A stretch of 64,000 nt of DNA from Ophthalmolycus amberensis (Eukaryota; Chordata; Actinopteri; Perciformes; Zoarcidae). Each line of letters starts with the position of its first letter. The first letter of the stretch is position 1. The stretch lies in NCBI GenBank assembly GCA_024529925.1, contig JAFEUB010000065.1:3071001-3135000 (forward strand), given 5' to 3'. Shown here one piece after another: positions 24,604-36,500 of this stretch. The notes under the pieces were generated by a model, which did no database searches, was not told the origin of the DNA, and saw nothing but the letters and a program-made list of their open reading frames with translations. Both the position numbers and the translations under genes were made by a program.

Positions 24604-25420
24604 ACACCCAGGTAGTAGCTGGCTTCTCTTAGCCAATGCTGACGGTTGGCGTTCAAACTGTGAGGAAGACACAGTCGCGCCCTTAAAAGCCCTGCATAGC
24701 TTGGTGATCGCTGTGTGGGGCAAGCCACGGGCTGCCTTCAGCATTGCGTAAATAAGGTCGACCAGTCTTCAATGCTACCTGGGGGCAGGTAAGATGTTTA
24801 CACAAACTCCTGTCGTGCACCAGTAGCATATCTGACCTGTAACTTTGGATTCAGAATAGACTTTGACTGCTACCAAATAATTTGGCTCAGGATGTTTGGT
24901 GCCACCATAATGATTTTAGGATTACCAAATCCCTCCTTTCATATCAAGTTGTTAACATTGATTATTTACTGAGAGTAAAGTACAGTAAAACCTAGAGAGC
25001 TTTGCTAATAGGAGTGCTATTTTGAAATGTAGTATTTATAATCATACAGTTGTAAAATAATTAACTTATGTAAAATGTTGGGATTTACTCTAACCTCCTA
25101 CATTAGGACAGTGTTTTTATGCTCTCATTCACTCACAACTCTCTCTGGCTCTCGCTCTCTGGCTCCTACTCTATCAGCTGACAGTGGGCGATTTTGCCAC
25201 GGCCTCCCTCAGCCAATCATATATTTCCCGTCAAGCTTTAAAGACCTGTTCTCTTCTATGCAGTCAGCTGTCATTTCAGAACCGACGTGACCCTCCTCCC
25301 CACTCATCATCACATCCGGTGCTCAAGGTTTCTTCCACTGAGCTCAGTCCCACTCCACATGCCATCGTCTAGATCTTCAACTGGCCCCTACTGCCTTCAA
25401 CAACTCCACAGCCCTGAGGC
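24604..25420. repeat. Composite repeat unit, copy 1 (segments A and B split by ~250 bp)
   Basis: Segment A (about 24604-24848) and segment B (about 25103-25420) recur in the same order and orientation at 25497-26120. Between them, 24849-25102 has no counterpart in copy 2. A includes AGTCTTCAATGCTACC and CCAGTAGCATATCTGACC; B includes ATGCTCTCATTCACTCAC and TCTATCAGCTGACAGTGGGC. Identity by eye is about 85 percent. Class unknown. Confidence 0.8.
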
Positions 25421-25496
25421 AGGCCGCGGCAAAACCACTGCTCATACATAATTTCTATTGAGGTTTTATATATGACTGTGGTCAGGCTTCCTGAGA

Positions 25497-26180
25497 GGCT
25501 CCCTGGTAGTTGCCCTGGCTTCTCGGAGCCAATGCTGGCGGTGAGCGTTCGAACTGTGGGGAAGACTCAGTCGCGCTCTTAAGCCCTGCATGCGTGTGGG
25601 GCTAGCCACAGGCTGCTGTCAGCAGAGTGTAAAGATGGTCGGCCAGTCTTCAATGCTACCAGGGGGCAGGAAGTCTGCGTGCCAGTCTGCCTCAGAGCTC
25701 ACTGCAGGCTTCCAGTGTGTCCGATGTAGGATGCTGTGGTGAGATACTCACACCAAACTCCTGTCGTGTAAACCAGTAGCATATCTGACCTGTAACTTTA
25801 GGACAGTCTTTTTATGCTCTCATTCACTCACAACTCTCTCTGGCTCCTACTCTATCAGCTGACAGTGGGCGATTTCGCCACGGCTTCCCTCAGCCAATCA
25901 TATGTTTCCTTCAAACTTTAAAGACCTGTTCTCTTCTGTGCAGTCAGCTGTCATTTCAGTACGAACCGATGTCACCCTCCTCTCCATTCATCATCACAGC
26001 CGGTGCTCAAGGTTTCTCCTACTGAGCTCATTGAACACAGTCCCACGCCACATGCCATCATCTAGATCTTCAACCTGCCCCTATACTGTCTTCAACACCC
26101 CCACCAGTGTCGACTCTCCAAAATCTTTACTTTGCACAATTTAATAAATGTCTTTGTTCACTGTAAATTAAGTGTCTCCT
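25497..26180. repeat. Composite repeat unit, copy 2 (A and B contiguous)
   Basis: Second copy of the unit above, with A running straight into B at about 25800 (TGTAACTTT then AGGACAG). A here has about 75 extra bases (25670-25745) missing from copy 1. After B comes a tail with AATAAA at about 26142, so an LTR or processed-transcript 3' end is possible. No target duplication or terminal motif was found. Confidence 0.75.
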
Positions 26181-29100
26181 GATTGAACGACCTTTGCCTA
26201 TCTGTATAAGTGTGTCAATTATCTCCCGTTTGTTTCAGTTCTCATATTTGTTATGTTTTATGTTATGTATGTTATTTTATTTCAACCTAATTTGCAATCA
26301 TCAGACGGTTGGTCTCGAAAATATAGTAGAGTCAAATCTTTTAGGTGTGTTTTCTAGACTTACACTGGTTTTGAAAAAAAGTAGGAAAATAATCCTCGTG
26401 TTGATTTTGGAAGTTTGACCAAGTTTCAGGATCTGAGAGACAATCATGATTTAAAACCAAAAAGTTAGCCAATATATTATGGCAGGTGAACATCACTCCA
26501 GAGGGCTATTTCATAACGTGGGGCTACATCATATTTGGTTTTGACTGTGGATGTTAATATGGTGAGCAGTTTTGAGCGGAGCATAATTCCCGAAGGGGCT
26601 AAACCATTGAGCCAAAATAGGATCAGTGTGAAGGTGTATTTTCCTTGTTTTAGTCAGATGTCTGGCTGATGCATTTTGATGCAGAAGTAGCTGGAGAAAA
26701 GACTACTGAGATCTGAAGACGTCCTCTACAGAATTGATGAATGCATGAATAACTTTCTCGTAATCCTGACTGGCAGATATTTATTAACTGCCAGAAATAT
26801 GAGATCATTTCAGTAGAGGGCTTTAAGACATTATCAATTCTGCATAAACTGTATAAGGAGCTAAACAATTAGAGGGAGGGTGGGATTGTACATTGGGGAT
26901 TACCACAACTCATAAAATGCTGAACGTGAGAAACAGAATTCCATTTTATCTGAACACTATACAGTATATCTGTACGGAGGACTAAAAGAGGATGCAGTAT
27001 TGCCACACATGAAGGTAATTGGGGGTTCAAAAACAATGAATACTAAGACAAACTGCCACTTTCTTGACTTGCAAAATTATACTTTAAATTGATAAACATC
27101 AAATAGTGTAATTCATGGCACAATTCAAACAGGGCCATTGTTGACTGTTGATACGTGGGTCTGATGACAAGTAAGTCAAAAACTGGCTAGATTTGCAGTA
27201 ACACAATTGAAATCAATAGCATTTGTTAAGTATATTAATGGCTATGTGTCACTGGCTTAAGTAATTCAAATGTCACACGAGTGAGGCTTCATAACTGTGA
27301 AATGAAGAGGTTTTGGCTTTCATTCTAACCGGTCTACCACCTCCATCTTTTATCAAGGTCTCTATCCACGCTGAATCTTTTTACTAATAAACACAATAAA
27401 GCCTGGAAGAGAAAAAGAATGAATAACAGAGAGAGAGGGGGAGGGGGTTAAATCTCGAAGGGAGCCATGAAGCGAAGACTGACATAGAAAACAGGAAGAA
27501 AAGAGATGAGAGAGCAACTGGAAGACTGTGTTTTCGACCGTGAAGTTATGTACAGTTGCACATTTTCTGAATGCGAAGTTGAAAACGCACAGCCAAAAGC
27601 TCAAACATAGACAGTCACACTCTATATTAGGCTACGTTAGTTGCATAACTCCCCTGAAACCTGGTGTAGCATACATTTCAGGTCAACTGAAAGTCCTTTG
27701 TGGAGTCATTTGAAAATAATATTGTGAACACACAAATAATGGTTGAAAAAAACCAAAACCAAACATGTGCATTCATGAGAGTGTTCATCTGAAATACTTT
27801 GATCGTATCTCCACACTCTCCGCATTGGGATGCTATCTTGGACCTCTTAATGAAGTTATCAGTCACAGGTGTTTACGCCCTCGAGTCTCGTCTGCTGTCA
27901 GGGACACATTGTTCCACCAGTGAAGAAGAGGCGATAAAGAGATTAGCGGTTGCACTCGCGAAGGTAGCGAGACCTCTGAATAGACAGAGAGATGAAAAGG
28001 GAAGATGGAGCAAGACAGAGACGTGTGAGTGAGAAAATGTGCGTCACAGCCCGCTTGGTCAGCGGCCATTGTCTGTGGATCTCAGGGAGTTTGAAAATGG
28101 ACGCAGTAGTCTTTCAGTACTGACATGTTGTCCCTCAAGTGGATCATTAATGTGTTCTTTCTTGCATTTTGGTATTCCAGTGAGATGGAACAATCCGTGT
28201 GCCAACTTTGTCATCCAATCCGCTCCTTCTTTTTTTTTTTATGCCCCCCAAATACCTCTTTTAATTCTTACTGAGGGAAATGGGATTATTGTCCAATTGT
28301 CCAACAGCTTGTAGTCGTGATAAGAGTCTTTCAGCGCTGGGAGGAAATTACAGAGACGGTCGGTTATATTGTTGAAAAGTCTTTGTTGCTGCCTCTCTGT
28401 GTTTGTGTCACTTGTCACAACACATGGGGCTTGTCTTATCTTTGCAAAATCTGGCTTCACAAAACCAAACCGCGTCAATCATGGTAAACTGGTCTCATGA
28501 AGGCCGTGATCAATTTGCTGTCAACCGCGGTGATTCCAATCCAGCTCTGAGCACAATGTGACAAATTGACTATCACATTCCCCACAGGCCACAGCAGAGA
28601 TACTGCCAACCTCACACGATCACTTTAGGTGCAGCAGCATTACAGACGCAACCCACACTTCAAATATTTTGAGATGTAAACACATTTTTTTGCTGTCAAA
28701 TGAGTACCGTAAGTATGAATTAATTTAGAATTCACATGCAAGGTAAGATCTGTAGTTATGCAGAGTACTTTAGGTGTTAAGGAGTGTTTTGGACATGTGA
28801 AAGAGATTATTGCAAAGATAAAAAATATGCAAAGAATAACGCTATATATATATTTGTATTAAAAAAACTAAAATGCCATGTTTAACACTTACTTCACAAA
28901 AATGTTTACATACAAAAGCAAAAAAAAAAAATCAAACCCAGCATTTAATGACACTAATACCCATTTTGATTACATAGTACACTAATGCTTACTTAAATAA
29001 TTGAAACATATCATTATTATTGAATGTGTATTTGTTTTATTATTATAGTTCCAAGCAAGATTACATTACACCGTCTTCTCTTGTACTTGACATTCTCAGC

Positions 29101-29527
29101 AGCAGTCTGTCGGTTTTCGTCACGCAAGTTTTACTTAATTATAATCAGACATCAGCAAAGCGGCTGAACACAAATGCATTAATAATGAGGAAATACATTT
29201 TGCCTGTTGACAAATACCGTGCAGCAGAATGGGATTTGAATTCATGAATGGCATTGTAAAGCTGCTGTCAAAAATGAAATCGACTGTGCCTCTCTGCCCC
29301 AAAGCCATAGAATGGTAACAGTGTGCAGTGAAACAGAAAATAATTCAGAGCTTTTGACTTCTAAGTATACTTATTTTGAAGTATTTCTATTGGCATGCTT
29401 TTGTTCATACAAAACTTTTGCCATGGCCAGCATGTATGAACTTTAAATTCACAATACATCGAATTAGAAAATGTATTTATTAGGCAGAAAGAACTGGATG
29501 TTCTGGTGAGATGCTATGTCATGAACA
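26181..29527. other. Intergenic stretch, no gene recognised
   Basis: No exon, RNA gene or clear TE end. A block at about 28470-28600 (with TCAATCATGGTAAACTGG and CCGCGGTGATTCC) is non-repetitive and may be a conserved element. Open frames at 27799-28314 have no family motif. Confidence 0.4.
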
Positions 29528-29590
29528 AACACACAGCCACACACACACACACACACGCACACGCACACACACACACACACACACGCACAC
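29528..29590. repeat. (CA)n microsatellite, interrupted
   Basis: AC dinucleotides with a few ACGC interruptions over about 60 bp. The 68-codon minus-strand frame here is only translated repeat. Confidence 0.95.
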
Positions 29591-29770
29591 GGTTTCTGAG
29601 TATGTTTCCTGATTGTTGACGAACGAAAAATTAGTGATGGCCTATTAGTGCCACTGCCATGCATAAACACCTGTTATCTTTCATAAAATACTGAACTATT
29701 AAAAGAATGAACAGATTCATGTTTAGAGAAAAATAAAATTACAATTTTTTTTTTTTTTAATTGTCTAATC

Positions 29771-29831
29771 AACCAAAACATATCGCGGACCCCCTGCAGT
29801 ACCTCCGCGGACCCCCTGTTGAAGACCCCTG
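29771..29831. mobile_element. hAT element terminal fragment
   Basis: CGCGGACCCCCTG occurs twice in degenerate form, then TTGAAGACCCCTG, whose inverse CAGGGGTCTTCAA is a typical fish hAT terminus. A T-rich tract lies to the left. The other end is missing, so this is a truncated right end. Confidence 0.65.
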
Positions 29832-31869
29832 CACTAAAGCATAAAATGAGTGTTGGGCATTCTCATAGAAATGATCGGATTCAGCGCACAAGGGTCCTGT
29901 GCGTGACAATGTTTATCGGATAATGGATTTTAAAAATGCATTCGAAATACAGAATTGATTTGCCGAGACCTTTTGTCTGTACACATCAAATGATTAATAA
30001 CATTAACAGTAAAATAAGGCACCAAAGTCTATCAGTATGCGATTCCTTAACTCTCATATCGACGTAGTTTTCAACTAGCCTAAACCACAAGAGAATAAAA
30101 GACTTCCTGAAATGCAGTTAAGGCTTTTGATTTCGGTGTGCAACCCCAAGATTTTCGGTGGCCCCATCTAGCCACCACTAAGAACAATTTCTTGGGGCCC
30201 CACTGCAGTCACCACTATCCATATAGTTAATTTGAAACTCAGCGGTTTTTAAAAGTGAGAGACAATTATTCATTCGAATTGAATGGTATTCCGCTAGAGC
30301 AGACTTCAATTTCAGTAAATGCACCTGAGCAGATAGTATACATTGTACCTCCACTGTATCATTTTAGTCTGGTGTGTATTTACAGTCATCATGAGAATAC
30401 AATGGAGTTGGAGGGATAAAGGTGGGAAATTAAATTCAGATGCAATGACTTCTGCTGACTTGACTTTTATTTCCATCATGCTGATTCTTTATTGTTTTTA
30501 ATAATGGGTTTTGTGATGTTCATTTAAGCCAGGTGATGGTGTCTTTTGGAATGGGTGATGACACTTTCTGTTATGTATGTATTTGTTATTGGATACTGCT
30601 CTGCATGACAGTAATTATAACCAGTAAATCTTTAAAGAGCTGAAAAAGTGTGAAACTGTAGTGGCCCGAAGGCTCTGCTGAATATAACGCTTGATTTGTC
30701 GAGATGTGAACATTTTAAATAGTTGCTTATGTTTGTTTTCACCTTTATCCTACTGGAAAAGAATCATTGGGGAATTGAAACCAAGTATGTCGCCCATTAT
30801 TATAACTGAATTGTATGTACTGAATTGCGTGCAGATGCGAGTTCAGTTTCATCTGAAGTGTAGAGAGGAGGAGGAGGAAGCAAAGAGAATACATAGGAAG
30901 TAATGAATATGAGGGAGAGCGAGTGGGTGGGGAGAAGAACAGCAGGAGTAAAGAGAGTTGAGATGGGGTTTCAATAATAAATAAAACAAATCTGTGTAAG
31001 CCTTGATTATATTGCTTTCCCATTTGCACAGGGGAAAACAACTAAATAATGGATGAAAATAAATCTCAGTGTGAGTCGTCCTCCGATCTATATTCCGTCT
31101 CAATTTGAGATATTCCATTTGAGTGTAAAGGGCGTGTGACGTTAACAGATCCCAGACATTTCTGAGGATCTAGAATGACCAATTCTACCTACAAGATTTC
31201 TTTCTACTTCCTGAGTGAGGCTCATGAATTTAACCAGAGAGATCATGAAAATCCAATTCACAAATCCAGTTGAAGAAGTGGCTGTGTGCGTGTTTGTGTG
31301 TGTGTATGTGTGTGTGTGTGTCCCTGTGTTGCAATGATTTGCTGTGTGTTATTTATGTGTCTGGGGTTCAATGTCTCACTGTGGAATTGACCATTTTCAG
31401 GTGTTTTTGTGGCTTCATTTACAGAGACGGAGTGACTGGGAACCTGTGACAGTGTGTTTGAGAAACGTCTTGTAATAGGCCATTACCGCACAAGACCTCC
31501 TCATCTCCAGCAGTCTGCCTCTGTGAACTTCATAAGCCACTGGAGGTAATATAAAGCAGAGCGAGAGAGAGATAGATAGGCTGGGTGAAAGAGGCCTAGA
31601 TGTCAGGCGGAAATCAAAAGTCATCTCATCCATAGAGATGAGATGATTTAGAGAGGAATCACTTCAACTCTCAAAAAGGAGGGCCACAGAGGCGATACAC
31701 CTTTGCTCAGCAGCATGTCATATGTGTATGATGTGTTTTAAAAGGTGCAATGTGTAAGATATGGTCATCATTTTAAATATAGAATGTGAGGAGGTTACAG
31801 TAAAAGACGGTGTATTGTGTTAAATATCTGAAAAGAGGATGTTAACCAGAAAGCCCCGGCCCTTTGTGT
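29832..31869. other. Intergenic stretch, no gene recognised
   Basis: It includes a (GT)n microsatellite at 31282-31321 and a purine-rich tract at 30860-30960. AAAGGTGCAATGTGTAAGAT at 31741-31760 resembles the start of a common fish repeat, but too little remains to be sure. Confidence 0.4.
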
Positions 31870-32025
31870 CTTGTAATACCACTTGTACCTCAATTATATA
31901 ATGTACATTATCTTTACTTTGCAAATACTTACTTAATATACTTGTTTTGTCTTTTATTGATGCCTCTTTTTGTTGTACTATCCCCTTTGCAGCTGTAACA
32001 CTGCAAATCTCCCCCTCTGTGGGAC
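31870..32025 (+). mobile_element. LINE 3' UTR fragment
   Basis: The segment ending GCTGTAACACTGCAAATCTC then CTGTGGGACTAATAA is the standard 3' end of fish LINEs with ATCT-type tails. The usual tail is lost and no coding part remains. A short T-rich 3' UTR precedes it. Confidence 0.6.
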
Positions 32026-33146
32026 TAATAACTCAACACTTGAACTATATCAATATCTTGACCACTATGCCCTTTCCAATTAATGAATGTTGTCTTTCAT
32101 TCAACTACAGACGAATTGGGGGCGGCAAGTGAATGAAAAGAAAGCTGAAGTGGGCAACTTACTGAAAAGAGAAGTTTACTGGATGTCCATCGTCATGCCC
32201 TCTACAGCGAGGACGTCTTAACATAAATATCATCGACCTCTGATCAGGGGCTATGATCGACGGTTTGTTAGGCCAATAAGACTGTGGTTCTGTGTTTGAT
32301 TATATGTCTTTTACAAAGTTAGGTCATAACTTTGCTCACACAGTAAATGTCTCTGGGCAGCCTGCTGCTGTGTGCATGTACCTTTGATTCATTCACTGAG
32401 TTGAGGAAGCCTGCTGAACAATACTCCCCTCAGCTCTCCTTATAAATGACCTGGTCCCTTATAAGACCCATAAAAGACTGAATCAAGTTATTAAAGAGAT
32501 TAATCCGACCCATCTCTTTTGAGGGCCTGACGAACCAGATAATACAATCCACATACTTGGCACTCATGACTGACGTGACAAGATGTAAACTGCCATTTGA
32601 AAGAAGGTGGCTCACATGTCAAGCTTGTCAAAGATCAAACAGTGCATGAAAGTGCATGAAAGTCAGCCTTTTTCTTTTTCAGAAAATGTCTGTCAGTGCA
32701 GGCTCCCGTGGAACCACATTCACTATCACGGGCTATATAATGTTATAAAAAAGGTTTTCATGATGGCAGCACTTTGTCGGAGCAGCTGAAGTGCATGTGG
32801 AATGAATTAGAAAGCTGTGAAATGAAACTGGATGGGCACTGAGGCCGTTTGCTTGTTTGACGTTAAGTGAGGACCAAAGAATGAAGAAAAGAGAGCAATG
32901 GTTTGTTGGTGAATGCATTTTACACTCAAACTGTGTATTTCCAAGTGGCTTTAAGTGTTTTGATTCCTCTAATGATTTCAAGTCATGCAATGTTTGACTT
33001 TTATCTGTGTAATTTCCCCTTGGGTGTCTTAGTGGCTTGGTGCATGCCGCTGACATTTTTGGTTTGAATTGCATTCCGCTGTGACTTTCCACAATGTGTT
33101 GTTCTTTGACTGTATACTACTAAATAAGGGTGAAAATGCAAAAAAC
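32026..33146. other. Intergenic stretch, no gene recognised
   Basis: No exon, RNA gene or repeat family recognised. The minus-strand frame at 32733-33092 shows no domain. Confidence 0.4.
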
Positions 33147-33201
33147 GTTAGATTGTTAACATTATACCTGCTAATCATCTGAATGTTAGTATTGTAATTG
33201 C
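33147..33201 (+). repeat. Short fragment of the same dispersed repeat as at 9.1-9.4 kb
   Basis: TTAACATTATACCTGCTAAT followed by GAATGTTAGTATTGTAATTG matches the central part of the percomorph repeat with GTTAGCATTGTCATTG. Only about 55 bp remain. Confidence 0.5.
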
Positions 33202-33310
33202 ACTCCTATTGTCTCCTACAAAATTCCATTTCTATACAACTAAACTGCATACTCAATTATGCATATTTTTCGCCCTATCATGCTCGCAACAAAAATGCAC
33301 CAATACTATA

Positions 33311-33500
33311 TAACTTGGTTATGTTTAGGCAACAAAAAACCTTGTTTGGTTTGGTAAAATGGTGTAGCTTGAAACAAGTATGTTTGTTAATTTATTTAAG
33401 TTACCGACGTTAATTAAAATAAGTCAACACTGACTTTTGGTTTCACATGGGACCAGTAGCAGTCTCATGGGTGAAAGTCGCACCCTTTCACCCCGTAATT
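33311..33500 (+). repeat. Percomorph dispersed repeat copy, left part
   Basis: ACTTGGTTATGTTTAGGCAA, GGTTTCACATGGGACC and CATGGGTGAAAGTCGCACC follow the order of a fish repeat that I remember, in which a 'flanked by TGGGTGAAAGTCC' segment leads to CACCCACC. Class unknown; identification is from memory. Confidence 0.5.
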
Positions 33501-33501
33501 A

Positions 33502-36500
33502 TGTCGAAGTGAAATTCCCCGGACGACCAATAGAAACACATTTGTTTTACGTCAAAAAAAATGGAATCCGGAAGGGAAATAACTGACAATGACGTTTTCT
33601 TGTAAATAATAATAATTTGGCCCGATGGTGGTGTTAAATGAAAAGTTAAGGTATCACAAATTACAATTCATCTTGAGAAAGACATGCATGTCTTCGATAT
33701 ACTGTAATTCATGGTGCTCCATCCAGTGGTTGTTGAGATATTTCAGTCTGGAACACTGCTGGTGCATCCACAGACAGGCATTTCTGTCCATAGAGGGAGA
33801 CCACCATGGCTAAAAGAATTATAGTTTCTATAATCCAAGCAATGAAGTTTGAGCTAATCACTCTTTTAAAATCAGCCTCAGCCTCAAAAACTACATTCAA
33901 CAGAGTTTATATGACATTTTCATACCTTATGCAATATTTGTAGCTGGCAATATCAACAAAAAACACAACAGTATGAAAATATATTTTGAAAAAAATGCCT
34001 TCACCAACTGTGGTGACTGAAGTGAGATGCTGTCTGACACCCAGTTTCAGTTTTCAGTTTCCTCAGGCACGAAATGAAATTGATGTTTAATGTTTATAGA
34101 TTGACTCGGATAAGGTTGCATCAACATGACGGATGCACCATCGATATGCATATCAAATAAAAATGTTAATGGTGTGAGGAGGGAGGAAGATTGACGGAGC
34201 TGATTGAATGTCACGTCAGCATTACATAGCGAGTCAACAGCTAGGGAAGTTATGATGCGGAAATCTTTAAAAAAAAGTAAACATTGACATACTTCTGCAG
34301 CCTTATCACTTCGGCACAGATACTTATTGCAAGTTGTACCAAAGTTTCGTCTTCACAGCTCAACGAAAACCGGTATTAAATATAACGAGGTGTTGCTTTG
34401 CCCTAAGTTTTAGCTGGATAGTAAACACTGCAACATTGATGTATGAGGCTGCCTGATATCAGTTGCGCAACTGACATTTTGAGAGAGAGAGAGTCTCATA
34501 ATGTCAGTGGCTGACTGTAACTTCGACATTTCTTTGCAACTCGAGCAAATTCCCTCATATCACGCCATCTCTGTTCCTGAATTTGAACAAGGACAAAGTG
34601 TCCTTATTCAAAACGCTTGCCTGCCTGCGTGGCAGCGGGAGAGAGCAAACAATTTAGGATTCTTTAGGGTACTGCCGTGTTATAACTGATGTTAATTTCG
34701 ATGAATTATGTGCACTGGGTCTTTAAGCAAGCCCAGATCCCGACCCCCATGCTAACCAGCCATCTAAATGTTCCTATAATTTACTAAGTTAGACAAGAGT
34801 CGCAAGAGGGGAGGGGCAGTGAAAATCATCAAGGACACCTCCACAGGAAGAGGGAGGAGGATATGATGACGATGGAAAAGGAAGAGGCATCCATCGGGTC
34901 TGAAGGAGGCTTCGCTTTTAACAGGTACATAGAACAAGGTGTACTCCGGTAAATAAACACATTTTTAGTCGTGCAATGAGACTGAAAGACCTGTAGGACA
35001 ACCCCATGATATTAATAGAAAATGTCAGCGGCTGAAGCCTCCTGAAAATATGAATTGTCAGTGCTTCCCAAAGCTTTCCAGCAAACCCAAAATGAGCAAT
35101 ACCAAAACTAATTTTAGCCAACTACACTGCCGTGATGGAAGTCTGTTTCCAGATTCCTTGAGTCAATAACTGACTAAGTTGCTTATCAATATATTCAAAA
35201 ATGTTGATCTACAAAAAATACTGGCTTCAAACATTAGTTATTGCTCAGAAGACAAGCATCAAGTAAGTAGCACAGCAACAAGGAGGTAGGTAGGAGGTTT
35301 GAACTTTATTTTTAGGGTGAGAGAATTTTCCAATAAATTGTCAGTCCTCACAACTATGCATTTCCATATGAGGTGCAAATTCTCTGGGGCTGAGGATGCT
35401 GAATTGAGGGGGGGGGGGGGGGGGGCATTTACTTTGTACATCAATTTAACTTTTCATTTTTAAGAGGAGCAATGTTTCACTTTGACTTTAAAAAGTGAAG
35501 TGTTGTCGCTACAATAGTCAAACCTAGCCAAACTTTTAACACGATAACATTTAAATAACTAACAGAAGATATCAAAATTGTAGTCTCCAAATAACAATAC
35601 GACTGATGCAATCTGTAGCTGCTGTTATGGTTGAACTCGGCAAACCAGACGACCTTTTCAAAATGTGAAAAATATGAATCAAAAGATCTCATTCCATCCG
35701 CAATGAGGTCTATCTAACCTTTATATACTGTAGGAAATGACAAAAGGAAAACGCTCTCAGATATATTTTCCTAAGTCTTTCTACCCGCTCTTCAGTCATC
35801 ACCACCATAAGAGGTTTATGGTGGCGGTGCGGTGTTCGAGCCTCTGTGTTGTGCTAAAAGACACCCGTGGTCATCTACCAGCATGGAGGCACAAACAGGC
35901 GCACTCCAAATATGCTTTCAGATACAGCATCCAACAGTTAGGTCAGTCAGTGCAAATGGAGTTTGGGTCACATGCTTTTAATGTTTGTTATGTCTGTGTG
36001 TCTTGTGGATGACACCTTATGAGAGTAGTGCGACACACTGTCTCCTCTGAATGCTGCTGCGAAAAGAGAGAAGACAAGACTTTGTGTGCCGAGGAAGGAA
36101 GAAATTGCTTTACTTTCACTGAAAGTGTTGACATAAACAAACTCATCTAATTCAGCGCTGAACCAGCCATGCCAAGTCATTGCTGAAGGCAGTCCATTAA
36201 CATTGCATGATAGATGGCGTAAAATGTTGTACCCAGGGCTTATCAGAACTAAAATCAATCTTTTTTTGCACCTGCTTTTAAAAGCTGTGCAACTCGAAGG
36301 GCACTCTCTCTGCTGCAGTATGTTATATTGTAGATATTATTTAAAAAGAATCGTAAAAACAATACTTTAGGTCGAAATAAGAATCAAGATATACTTAGAA
36401 GTATCCCTGTACTTTGATCTTGTTCTCTCAGGCCTTAAACATAAACATATTTGAGAAGTAAAAGCAGTATTTTAAGGGTTTTTAAGCTTGTGTTATTCTT

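Noticed and set aside
29464..29670. 68-codon frame with poly-CV repeats
   Set aside because: Translation of a (CA)n microsatellite.
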